Positions 17,364-26,090 of a DNA stretch of 46,583 nucleotides are shown here, piece after piece. The position numbers were made by a program, and so were the translations under genes. The stretch covers positions 1 to 46,583 of the forward strand of contig JAUUZV010000002.1 in the NCBI GenBank assembly GCA_030592085.1. The letters are read 5' to 3'. Source of the stretch: Clostridia bacterium. GTDB lineage: Bacteria; Bacillota; Clostridia; DUPQ01. Below the pieces are notes generated by a model. The model had not been told where the DNA came from and did no database searches. It was given only the letters and a program-made list of their open reading frames with translations. Position 1 is the first letter of the stretch, and every line of letters starts with the position of its first letter.

Positions 17364-19905
17364 AAAGCAAAAACATCCTATTTTCCTAATACTAGCTTCT
17401 CTTATGACTTTTGCTATTTCTCTAGCTAGCATTCAATATACTGATTTAGATTATAAAGAAGTTTTAGGAATAATTCCCATATTGTTGTTATCTTTTGCTT
17501 TTTCTTATATATGTAAACCTGTTTTCAAGAACACAAAGTCTCTATTCCTTTCAATTGGAATATTGTTAAGTACTGGTAGCTTCTTCTATTTTGTTAATCT
17601 TTATAATACTGCTGAAAAAATTGAAAGCTCGTTTTTGTCAGAATTTTTTATCTTTTTAAAAACATTTATTTTCGAGTGGACAGTTGGCTTAAATAAACCT
17701 CTTGAATTTCAAAGAATTATTATGATAGGTCTCATTTTTTTATTATCAATTGTAATGCACTTAACAATCTATCGTTTTAAAGCAACTTTTATTGCTATTA
17801 TTTTATCAACCGCAATATTTACTGCTCAATGGGCTTATATTCACGAAGTACAAAAACTAGCTTTTTACGTTTATCTCCCAACTGTATTTTTATTATATGT
17901 ATTTTTTATACACGGACGTAAAAAAGAATCATTATCAGACGATGTTAAAACAGATGATCAACAGCTAAATACTCTTTTTAAAATTGCTGTCCCATTAATA
18001 TTACTTTCATTATTTATAATGTTTTTATTACCATTAAACAAAAGTGCAATACAGGTACCATGGTTAGATAAAATAATTAAAGAAAATAATTTTAGAGTTC
18101 GTATTACTAAATATGATTTTTTCTCACTAGCAAATTCAGGTTTTTCAACTGGTAGTGGTGAATTAAATTCAAAGGTTCGCTTAGATAATACAGTTGTCCT
18201 TAATATTTATGGGGGGGATCCTATGTATTTAAAAGGAGCTGTATATGATATTTATACAGGTAAACGCTGGTTACAAAGTGAAGATGATTTAAAGTTGACA
18301 TATAGTGATACAAGTAATAATCGAGTACAAGCGATAGATGAATTGTTCTATGGAACAAAATTATTATTAATACCTATTTTTAATGATATGACAGGGTATG
18401 ATCAATTTTACGCTATACCAACATTGTTAACATCAATGTTGGATAATAAACGTTCACCTAATTACACTTTATATAACCCTTATTTTGAAAGTAAAGTAAT
18501 GACACTTATCTACAAAGATTTACAGACACATGCCATGTTTAATCCCCCCTATTCAAGATTAGTTAATTCGTCTCAATCAAAAAATGTGTTTATAAATAAA
18601 GACGAAGTATTCACCAATGAGGAACTACTAGTTAATGGTCAGAAATTCTCCCTTGAATATTTAGATGTTGATTTAGAAAATGATATAACTCAATTAATGG
18701 TAACCTACAGTTATGAAGGCTTTTATTATGACATAGGTCAGTACTTAGACCATTTCACAGCTAATCTGTCAAGGGAACAAGAAGAAGAACCAGGAAACAT
18801 CTTATCCTATGAAGATTTTGAACCTAATTATATATTCTATAAAAATAAGTTATCTGATTTAATGGAGCAGGCTCAATACAACATTATTAACTATACATCG
18901 CTTCCAGATAATATTTCTAACAGGACCATTCAGCTAGCCTATGCTCTTACAAAAGATGCTACTAGCAATTTTGATAAAGTCAAAAATATTGAATCTTATT
19001 TTAAATATGGATTTACTTATACATTAAATCCTATGGTTTTACCTTCAAATGACGAATTTGTTGATTTTTTCATATTTGAATCAAAAGAAGGTTATTGTTC
19101 CTCTTTTGCGACTGCAATGGCTGTTTTAGTAAGAAGCATTGGATTACCTGCTAGATATGTAGAAGGTTATGTTATGCCTGCAAAAACCATTGATGATAAT
19201 TTATATGAGGTAAGAAACAGTAATGCACATTCTTGGGTTGAAGTCTATTTTGAAGGAGTGGGATGGATTAGTTTTGAACCAACTTTTGCTTTTGCCTATA
19301 CACAGGATGGTTCTTTTGAAGGTGATAGCACAATAGATGATAGCCTTTATAGTTCTAATCGTTATTCAGAATATTTAGAAAATCTAGGCGATGACGAATA
19401 TCTTGATTTATATGACCCCACTATAGATGAATCAGAGTTAGATATTCCACAAGATGAGTATACCATTGGTCCAATTAAAGATGATAATACCTCAACCTTT
19501 AATTATCTGATTTTACTTTATATCTTTCTTAGCATAATATTTATTACTTATCTAATAGTTAGAATTAGTAGATGGTATTTATATTCTCATATAAAAAATA
19601 ATAAGCGCTTTACTAATAGATATCAACATATTTTACAAACACTGAAGCGATTAAAGTATAATAGATTACAACATCAAACATTACGTGAATACGCATTAGT
19701 AATTGATGGAATATTCTCTTTTTATGATATCAAGTTTTCTGATATTACTGAAATTTACTATAAGATGATATACTCAAATCACAAAGTGACAGCAAAAGAC
19801 TGTGAGAAATTTAGTCTATTTTATAGGGATTATGTTAAAAGCCTGAAAGATGATGTGGACTTCTTAGAGTATCTAGTTAAAAGGCACATTTTCCCACTTA
19901 TATAA
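17356..19905 (+). CDS. Transglutaminase-like membrane protein (TgpA/YebA type)
   Basis: About 849 residues: a membrane N-terminus of roughly six or seven helices, an extracellular domain with a transglutaminase-like core, one more helix near the C-terminus and a cytoplasmic tail. Catalytic candidates are C581 in EGYCSSFA, H625 in NAHSWVEV and the acidic residue E641 in SFEPT (Glu where many family members have Asp). The ATG at 17356 overlaps the stop of the DUF58 gene; a GTG at 17341 is an alternative five codons earlier. It probably cross-links or cleaves surface proteins or peptides, with MoxR/DUF58 as accessory proteins. It ends 8 bases inside the convergent HerA-like gene. Confidence 0.9.
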   Translation: MNKKQKHPIFLILASLMTFAISLASIQYTDLDYKEVLGIIPILLLSFAFSYICKPVFKNTKSLFLSIGILLSTGSFFYFVNLYNTAEKIESSFLSEFFIFLKTFIFEWTVGLNKPLEFQRIIMIGLIFLLSIVMHLTIYRFKATFIAIILSTAIFTAQWAYIHEVQKLAFYVYLPTVFLLYVFFIHGRKKESLSDDVKTDDQQLNTLFKIAVPLILLSLFIMFLLPLNKSAIQVPWLDKIIKENNFRVRITKYDFFSLANSGFSTGSGELNSKVRLDNTVVLNIYGGDPMYLKGAVYDIYTGKRWLQSEDDLKLTYSDTSNNRVQAIDELFYGTKLLLIPIFNDMTGYDQFYAIPTLLTSMLDNKRSPNYTLYNPYFESKVMTLIYKDLQTHAMFNPPYSRLVNSSQSKNVFINKDEVFTNEELLVNGQKFSLEYLDVDLENDITQLMVTYSYEGFYYDIGQYLDHFTANLSREQEEEPGNILSYEDFEPNYIFYKNKLSDLMEQAQYNIINYTSLPDNISNRTIQLAYALTKDATSNFDKVKNIESYFKYGFTYTLNPMVLPSNDEFVDFFIFESKEGYCSSFATAMAVLVRSIGLPARYVEGYVMPAKTIDDNLYEVRNSNAHSWVEVYFEGVGWISFEPTFAFAYTQDGSFEGDSTIDDSLYSSNRYSEYLENLGDDEYLDLYDPTIDESELDIPQDEYTIGPIKDDNTSTFNYLILLYIFLSIIFITYLIVRISRWYLYSHIKNNKRFTNRYQHILQTLKRLKYNRLQHQTLREYALVIDGIFSFYDIKFSDITEIYYKMIYSNHKVTAKDCEKFSLFYRDYVKSLKDDVDFLEYLVKRHIFPLI

Positions 19906-21655
19906 ACTCGCTATCATCTTTGTTCTCAGGAGTAATTTTACTTGTTCCAGATAAATTTCTTGTTTGTCTTCTGAGAATTTCGACAGCTTTTATAATATGA
20001 TCATTTTTAGGTTTCTGTTCATTCCACTCAACCCAATAATCCCTTGTATAACTATCAGGTTTTATCTCTGGTATATCTAATAGTATTTTACTAGGCATTA
20101 AAATAGCATCTCCAAAAACCATGGCTTCACCAATTCCTAGTAGGGGTAACATATCTACAATTCCTTCTAATGATTCAGGAATTAAACTTTTCACCATTTC
20201 TCTGTCACGCTCATTAGTTAATCTCAAAGCAATAAAATTATTACATTGACTTAGTATTGTTCGACTAACATCATATGGTCGTTGGCTTACTACTGTCAAA
20301 GATACAGAATACTTTCTTCCTTCTTTAGCAATCTTTTCAAAATTTTCAAGGGAGCGTTTCAATAAATCATTATCTTTTACCTCTGGTAAATATAAATGGG
20401 CTTCATCACATATAATATTTAAAGGAGTTCTTTTATCACTATCCATCCAAAATTGTACAGAGTAAATTAAACTAACTAGTTTCCCTGTAACAATTGGTAA
20501 AATATCTGTTGGAACTTCAGAAAAATCGATTATTTTAATAGTTTCATTAGTTTCTGAGATACCTAGTAGATTAGCCATTAATTGACCTAACCACTCATAG
20601 TTTTTTGTTTTTTCATGGGGATTAAATAAAAATGCATATCGCTTATCACTCATTTTAGATCTCAATGTGTTAACTAAATCTGTTAACTTTCCTTCATATG
20701 TTCCAAGTGTAGCAGAGCCGGTTGCTCCAGAATATCCTTTTTTTGAATTATCAATATTTAAATTTTTAACTAAATCAGTAATTTCATATGGTATAGGTGA
20801 ATCAATTGTAAAAGTGCTTTGAACGTCACTCTTATTCAGATCTTTCAATGTTTTTTCTTTTAACCTCTCAATATGAGTTGTTAATCGTAAAGATTGAACG
20901 TCCGAATTTTCGTTATCTTTATCAATTACTAGTGATGTAAATTCATTCATTTTTAGCAACCAATAAGGTAGATAGATCGTACTCTCTTTATTAGATTTTT
21001 TGTCTCCAGGACCTGCGATTTTATATCTCTTTGCTACAGCATTTTCCCCAATTGTTAATGGTTTATATTCACCGTGTATGTCAAAAACAATAATATTTGG
21101 AAAGTTTAATTTATTTGCTTGTTGTAAAATATTAGCAACACACCAACTTTTTCCAGACCCTGTACTGCCTAAAATAGAGGCATGTCTTTGAAAAAAAACA
21201 TCTCCATTTAAAATAGCTTTTGCTTGCTCTTCTAAGGCAAATTTTCCAATTACTAATTGATTATTTATGTTAATTTCATAACTTACTAATTTCATTAATT
21301 GGTATAAATTTCGTTTTTCTACTAAGAAACAAGGACTATTGATGGTTGGGAATGTATTAATTCCTCTTTTATAAACATTATTTGTTCCTTTAAACTGTTC
21401 ATAAAAAGTACCAAACAAATTAAGAGAAATATAAAATTTTTGTTTTCCTTCTTTATCTGTCTCATAGAACACTTTGTTAACAACCCCAATAAAAGCTGTT
21501 TTTTCATCTTCCTTAACAATACTTAACAAGTGGCCTACGCTGAATCTCTTTGTAATTTCTAAAGCTATGACTTTTACAGTTAATAAACTTGTTTCAACAC
21601 TAGTAACTTGACCAATATACTCATGCTCAGAGAAATTAAAAATTTCATTTTTCAT
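19898..21655 (-). CDS. HerA-like / DUF87 ATPase
   Basis: A protein of 585 residues, FtsK/HerA-superfamily ATPase. An N-terminal beta barrel (about residues 1-130) precedes Walker A GSTGSGKS (163-170); Walker B is IICDEAH with D417/E418, then SQRPYDV as sensor. HerA acts as a hexameric DNA translocase, in archaea and some bacteria with the nuclease NurA or with Sir2/other effectors in defence systems. No such partner is visible here, so its role (repair or defence) is open. The ATG at 21655 has AGAGGGAG eight bases upstream; an upstream in-frame ATG at 21694 lacks one. Confidence 0.85.
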   Translation of the reverse strand: MKNEIFNFSEHEYIGQVTSVETSLLTVKVIALEITKRFSVGHLLSIVKEDEKTAFIGVVNKVFYETDKEGKQKFYISLNLFGTFYEQFKGTNNVYKRGINTFPTINSPCFLVEKRNLYQLMKLVSYEININNQLVIGKFALEEQAKAILNGDVFFQRHASILGSTGSGKSWCVANILQQANKLNFPNIIVFDIHGEYKPLTIGENAVAKRYKIAGPGDKKSNKESTIYLPYWLLKMNEFTSLVIDKDNENSDVQSLRLTTHIERLKEKTLKDLNKSDVQSTFTIDSPIPYEITDLVKNLNIDNSKKGYSGATGSATLGTYEGKLTDLVNTLRSKMSDKRYAFLFNPHEKTKNYEWLGQLMANLLGISETNETIKIIDFSEVPTDILPIVTGKLVSLIYSVQFWMDSDKRTPLNIICDEAHLYLPEVKDNDLLKRSLENFEKIAKEGRKYSVSLTVVSQRPYDVSRTILSQCNNFIALRLTNERDREMVKSLIPESLEGIVDMLPLLGIGEAMVFGDAILMPSKILLDIPEIKPDSYTRDYWVEWNEQKPKNDHIIKAVEILRRQTRNLSGTSKITPENKDDSEFI

Positions 21656-21864
21656 AAAGTTTCTCCCTCTTAGTGATTTTATCTTAGGTAACATACAAAT
21701 TATATCTCTATTTTACCAAATTTTCACATGTTTTGCTTATTTTTCGAACATTTCACTGAAGCATACAATAAAGTGATGTAATAACGGAATTAATCTTAAC
21801 AATATACTCATTGTACTTAAATATATTAATATTGTAATGAATTATATTAATTTATCATTAACTA

Positions 21865-21873
21865 TGTTATAAT
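21865..21873 (+). promoter_or_regulatory. Extended -10 promoter before the small membrane protein gene
   Basis: TGTTATAAT is an extended -10 (TG-N-TATAAT) about 36 bases before the ATG at 21910; the -35 is poor. The rest of 21656-21909 is a divergent AT-rich spacer, with a likely -10 for the HerA-like gene (reverse TATAAT near 21701-21706). I see no RNA or repeat in it. Confidence 0.55.
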
Positions 21874-21909
21874 AGTTCTGAGTTTATATTAAAGAGGGAA
21901 GTGTAAAAA

Positions 21910-22455
21910 ATGAATATAGAAGATTATAAACCAAAATATTTTAGAAATACTATTATCACACTACTAATTATTGCCATTGTGGGATCTTTTTCATATTTTG
22001 TTATCATACGAAAAATTAACTATAATTTAGGCGAAAGATACTATTTAGCACGATTATATCCAGATGCTATTAAAAAATTAAAACCCTTAGGTAATTATCA
22101 GGATAGTAAAAGTTTATATATTCGTTCCTTGTATAAGCAAGGCGAATTATTTTACTTTACATATAATTATACAATGGCTATTGATAATTTTGAAGAATTA
22201 GCATTAATACTTCCAGAGACAGAAATTTTAGTGATGGATGCAAAGTATATGATGGCTGTTCACGAAGGTGTTAATCAACGATATGATGAATGTATCGCAA
22301 TATTAAAAGAATGTTGTGTGGGTTATGCTAAATATTCTGAGCTTCTCGATGCCGCCAGAGCAGGATACAATAAAGCGTTTGTTCTGGAGCACCGAAATCA
22401 TGTTATTGCTTTAGACTATGCAGAAGTAATTGGATATTACTTAAATTCCAAGTAA
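21910..22455 (+). CDS. Single-pass membrane protein with TPR-like helical repeats
   Basis: A 181-residue protein with a short cytoplasmic N-terminus, one membrane helix (about residues 14-34) and an external helical region. Segments such as ARLYPDAIKKLKPL and YNYTMAIDNFEEL look like tetratricopeptide repeats. No catalytic motif is visible and I do not recognise a named family. Ribosome site AGAGGGAAG precedes the ATG. Its 3' end overlaps the end of the convergent anti-sigma gene by 19 bases. It may serve as a protein-binding scaffold (inference). Confidence 0.75.
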   Translation: MNIEDYKPKYFRNTIITLLIIAIVGSFSYFVIIRKINYNLGERYYLARLYPDAIKKLKPLGNYQDSKSLYIRSLYKQGELFYFTYNYTMAIDNFEELALILPETEILVMDAKYMMAVHEGVNQRYDECIAILKECCVGYAKYSELLDAARAGYNKAFVLEHRNHVIALDYAEVIGYYLNSK

Positions 22456-25400
22456 ACTGAGTTACCTGGTACTATTACACTATGTGAATAGTATAAGGTT
22501 GATACCGAAAAGTAGTAACTAACTCCTTCTGTTAATTTTGATAAATAACTACTGTCTACTAACAATGATGTTACGTTTCTATCTGTTATCCATGTGATGT
22601 ACCCATCATCTGGATAACTAGGATTTGGATCTGTGGCAGATGCTACAATCTTATAACCTTCAAATCCTTCATGATCAATTCTATCCCAAGTTAATAATAT
22701 ACTACCATCTTCTAGTCTTACTCCTAAAATATTGCTAGCTTCATAAGAAACTACATCCCCTTCATTCATATATTGAAGATAAACAGCATTACCAGCTACT
22801 CTTTGATCTCCATATAATACTGTAACTGAAAAATAATATGAAGTGCCAGGAATTAATTGTTCTAAGAAGGCCTCTCCCACATTTAGTGAGGTATTATTAA
22901 CATCTGTTATATATTTAATGTATCCATCTTCTGGATATTCAGGTGTGGGATTAGTTGCTGATGCTACAATCTTATAACCACTAAAAGCTACATTATCTAT
23001 AGTTTGCCAAGCCAATTGTAAGCTGCCATCCTCTAATCTGACCCCAGCAATTGCACTGCTTTCATAAGTAGAAACTATACCTGTATCTAAATATTGTAAT
23101 CGCACAGCATTTCCTGCAACTTTTTCACTGCTATAAAGAACTGTAATACTAAAGTAATACTCTTCTCCCGCTTCAAGTTGTCCTAAAAAGCTCTCATCTA
23201 CTAATAACGACGTTGTTGTATTACTAGTTATATATCTTATATATCCATCTTCTGGATATTTAGGTGTTGGATTTGTTTTTGAAGCTACCACTTTATATCC
23301 TTGGAAAGCTGAGTCATTAATCTGCTCCCATGTGAGTAATACTTGTCCATTTGAAAGGCGCTGTCCACTTATTGTAGAAGAACTTCCTGTACTTGGTGGT
23401 ATAACTTGTGTATCTAAATACTGTAACCTGACAGCATTACCTGCGACCTTCTCATTTGTATATAACACTGTAATACTAAAGTAATACTCTTCTCCTGCTT
23501 CAAGCTGTCCTAAGAAACTCTCATCTACTAATAGAGATGTTGTTGTATTACTAGTTATATATCTTATATATCCATCTTCTGGATATTTAGGAGTTGGATT
23601 TGTTTTTGAGGCCACCACTTTATATCCTTGGAAAGAAGTATCATCAATTTGTTCCCACGTAAGTAATACTTGTCCAGTTGAAAGTCGTTGTCCACTTATT
23701 GTAGAAGAACTCCCTGTGCTTGGTGGTGTTACTTGTGTATCTAAATACTGTAACCTAATAGCATTTCCTGCAACTTTTTCATTTGTATACAATACAGTAA
23801 TACTAAAATAATACTCTACACCGGCTTCTAATTGACCCATGAAGCTATCATTGACTAGTAATGAGGTTGTTGAACTACTTGTAATATATTTAATATATCC
23901 ATCTTCTGGGTATTTAGGATTAGGATTAGTTTTTGAGGCTACCACCTTATATCCTTGAAAAGAGGAACTCTCAATTTTTTCCCATCCTAAGATAATATCA
24001 CCATTACTTAGTCTTTCACCTGTAATTGTAGACGATAAATCAATAGGAGGTTCTGGCTCTTGTTCTTCAAAATACTTAAGATATATTGAGTTTCCTGCAA
24101 CTGGTGATTGGTTGTTATATAGTACTGTTATGCTGAAATAATAGGAAGTTCCTAATGATAATTTACCTAGGTATTCGTTTCCAACATCAACCGAGGTAAT
24201 ATTTTTATCTGTAATATATACAATATAACCATCATCTGGATACTTAGGATTAGGATTAGTTGACGATGCTACTACTTTATATCCTTGGAAATGTTCACTA
24301 TCAATCTTATCCCATGATAGAGATATTGATCCATCATAATTTCTTTGACCTGTAATATTACTAAAAGGAATAACAATTGGAGTAGGTGTAGGTATCGGAG
24401 TTGGAGTAGGTGTTATAACTACTTTATTTGCAACAAATTGTGTTAATACTGCATTTCCTGGAATTACTTGTTGGTTATATATTGCGCTTACACTAATATA
24501 GTAACTCTCCATATCCTCTAAATAACCACCAAAATCACCGTCATTATAGACTAGTTGGTTATCAATTATATATGATGTCATGTTTTTATCTGTTAAGTAA
24601 ACAAGATAACCATCTGCAGAATATACAGGGGTTTCATTGTTTTTTGATATTACAATTTTATATCCTAGAATATCTTCATCATCAATAGCTTCCCAACTAA
24701 CTAAGATATATCCTGTTTGTGAATCTGTACTAACAACAGGTACAATGTATTCTTTTTCGTTAAAAATATCTCCCACTTCTTCTGTGGTTCCTAAAAGCAC
24801 TTCATTAATACTTTTTTCAATAAGGTCAATATCTGTTATATCAACTCCGATTTCTTTGGCTTTTTCTTGAAAAATCTCTTTACCAGTAGAAATTCCTTTT
24901 ACATCAGCACTTTCTTTATTAGCAAGATCACCAATGAGAAATACTAATTTAACTGAATCAGGTTTTATAATATTCTTGACCTTTTCTTCCATCGATTCAA
25001 ATGTATCTTTAACTACAATTTCAGAAACTATTACATAATTTTCTGTGTTAGCATCAATGTATCCCATTTCTTCTGCCATTTGTAGCAGTTCATCTATACT
25101 CACATCTAGCTTTTTACCAATACAGTTTACTGCTTTTAGTAATTCTTTTCCTTCTTCATTCAAACTTCTAACTTCAATAACTTCTTGTGATAAATCAACT
25201 CCCAATTCTATGGAAGGATTAATATCCAGAGAGTAGATAGCAGCCGTTTCTCCTGAAACCATAGGTTGTCCCATACTTGCATTCAAAAACATCACTACTG
25301 CAAATACAATAGCTATTACAGCAACTAAGCTACTTGCTAATGTTGGCATCCAATTTATATTGGATCTCTTGTTTCGTTGCTCGGTAGCAGCTCTTGCTAA

Positions 25401-25487
25401 CATTTTTGTTTTATGTAATAACTGAGAAGAAGGGATAATTTCTAAGTTTTTTAAAGTATCAAGTTTTTTATCAATATTATATGACAT
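22437..25487 (-). CDS. RsgI-like membrane anti-sigma factor/sensor with seven fibronectin-like repeats
   Basis: A 1016-residue type II membrane protein. Residues 1-45 form a basic cytoplasmic tail, 47-70 one membrane helix, and 80-245 an RsgI-type extracellular domain with the motif SLDINPSIEL. The Asn90-Pro91 bond matches the self-cleavage site reported for RsgI proteins. Then follow one divergent fibronectin type III-like repeat (247-352), a Pro/Thr linker (358-370) and six closely related repeats (375-1015) of about 100 residues. The start overlaps the sigma gene by 11 bases and has GGAGG seven bases upstream, so sigma and anti-sigma are co-translated. The tail probably holds the sigma factor; the ectodomain probably senses a wall or sugar ligand. 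The cytoplasmic tail does not clearly match the RsgI N-terminal domain. Confidence 0.85.
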   Translation of the reverse strand: MSYNIDKKLDTLKNLEIIPSSQLLHKTKMLARAATEQRNKRSNINWMPTLASSLVAVIAIVFAVVMFLNASMGQPMVSGETAAIYSLDINPSIELGVDLSQEVIEVRSLNEEGKELLKAVNCIGKKLDVSIDELLQMAEEMGYIDANTENYVIVSEIVVKDTFESMEEKVKNIIKPDSVKLVFLIGDLANKESADVKGISTGKEIFQEKAKEIGVDITDIDLIEKSINEVLLGTTEEVGDIFNEKEYIVPVVSTDSQTGYILVSWEAIDDEDILGYKIVISKNNETPVYSADGYLVYLTDKNMTSYIIDNQLVYNDGDFGGYLEDMESYYISVSAIYNQQVIPGNAVLTQFVANKVVITPTPTPIPTPTPIVIPFSNITGQRNYDGSISLSWDKIDSEHFQGYKVVASSTNPNPKYPDDGYIVYITDKNITSVDVGNEYLGKLSLGTSYYFSITVLYNNQSPVAGNSIYLKYFEEQEPEPPIDLSSTITGERLSNGDIILGWEKIESSSFQGYKVVASKTNPNPKYPEDGYIKYITSSSTTSLLVNDSFMGQLEAGVEYYFSITVLYTNEKVAGNAIRLQYLDTQVTPPSTGSSSTISGQRLSTGQVLLTWEQIDDTSFQGYKVVASKTNPTPKYPEDGYIRYITSNTTTSLLVDESFLGQLEAGEEYYFSITVLYTNEKVAGNAVRLQYLDTQVIPPSTGSSSTISGQRLSNGQVLLTWEQINDSAFQGYKVVASKTNPTPKYPEDGYIRYITSNTTTSLLVDESFLGQLEAGEEYYFSITVLYSSEKVAGNAVRLQYLDTGIVSTYESSAIAGVRLEDGSLQLAWQTIDNVAFSGYKIVASATNPTPEYPEDGYIKYITDVNNTSLNVGEAFLEQLIPGTSYYFSVTVLYGDQRVAGNAVYLQYMNEGDVVSYEASNILGVRLEDGSILLTWDRIDHEGFEGYKIVASATDPNPSYPDDGYITWITDRNVTSLLVDSSYLSKLTEGVSYYFSVSTLYYSHSVIVPGNSVYLEFK
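22443..24365. repeat. Six tandem ~300-bp coding repeats (fibronectin-like units)
   Basis: Units run roughly 24365-24069, 24041-23742, 23711-23412, 23381-23082, 23063-22764 and 22739-22443. Each encodes a unit with the core GYKxVAS, YPEDGYI and GNAxxLQYL. The third and fourth units are almost identical in DNA over long stretches, which indicates recent duplication or gene conversion; the outer units are more diverged. Linkers include PPSTGSSSTISGQ. Confidence 0.85.
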
Positions 25488-26034
25488 TGTAATTCACCTC
25501 CATAGTTTCTTTTAATTTTTGCTTTCCTTTACTAATTCTAGATTTCACCGTACCCATGGAAATATCCATGACCTCAGCAATCTTTTGGTATTGCATACCA
25601 TCAAAGTAAAACAAAATGAGGGGAATCCTGTAATGGTCTTTTAGTGAATAAAGATTTTCCATCATGTAATTTACCAGTTCTTTTTGCACAAGAATATTTT
25701 CACTATTAGTGGCTTGTACTTTTTCCAAACGTCTCATATACAATTCATCTTCCATTAGTGAAAATAAGTTTTTTTGTCTTTTATTTTTTCTATACTGGTC
25801 TTTATAGGTATTAATACATACCTTATAGAGAAAATTCTTAAAGTTTTTTAATTTGTATTTATGAATATTTTTGATTATTTTTATCCAGGTTTCCTGAAAG
25901 AGATCATCTGCTTCAAAATTATTCTTCACAAGATTAAAGCATAGTTTGTATAAAGGTCTTGAGTACCTTTCAATCAGTAAATCAAGGGATTCATCTTTTC
26001 CATCAAGATATTCATTGATTAATATTTCATCCAT
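25477..26034 (-). CDS. ECF-type RNA polymerase sigma factor
   Basis: A 185-residue sigma-70 family member with only regions 2 and 4. Region 2 spans about residues 15-85 with the DDLFQETWIKI motif; region 4 (about 120-178) carries the helix-turn-helix YQKIAEVMDISMGTVKSRISKGKQKL. No extra domains are present. It is encoded just before and overlapping the membrane anti-sigma gene, the classic arrangement for a signal released from the membrane. Ribosome site GAGGAG lies ten bases before the ATG. An ECF-like promoter directly upstream suggests autoregulation. Confidence 0.93.
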   Translation of the reverse strand: MDEILINEYLDGKDESLDLLIERYSRPLYKLCFNLVKNNFEADDLFQETWIKIIKNIHKYKLKNFKNFLYKVCINTYKDQYRKNKRQKNLFSLMEDELYMRRLEKVQATNSENILVQKELVNYMMENLYSLKDHYRIPLILFYFDGMQYQKIAEVMDISMGTVKSRISKGKQKLKETMEVNYNVI

Positions 26035-26062
26035 TGCAAAATAACTCCTCTCACTACTTACA

Positions 26063-26085
26063 ACGAATTATTTTACCATTTGTTC
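26063..26085 (-). promoter_or_regulatory. Candidate ECF-type autoregulatory promoter
   Basis: On the reverse strand GAAC (26082-26085) and CGT (26063-26065) are separated by 16 bases, the spacing known for ECF promoters such as those of SigW/SigM (AAC-N16-CGT). It lies in the 56-base gap between the acyl-CoA synthetase stop and the sigma start, 28 bases before the ATG. Confidence 0.55.
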
Positions 26086-26090
26086 GCAAA

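Noticed and set aside
24380..24425. Tandem GTAGG-like DNA repeat
   Set aside because: It is simply the coding sequence of the Pro/Thr linker (TPTPIPTPTP) of the anti-sigma protein.
24637..25236. Forward frames opposite the anti-sigma gene
   Set aside because: They are Ser-rich shadow frames of the reverse coding sequence with no initiation signal.
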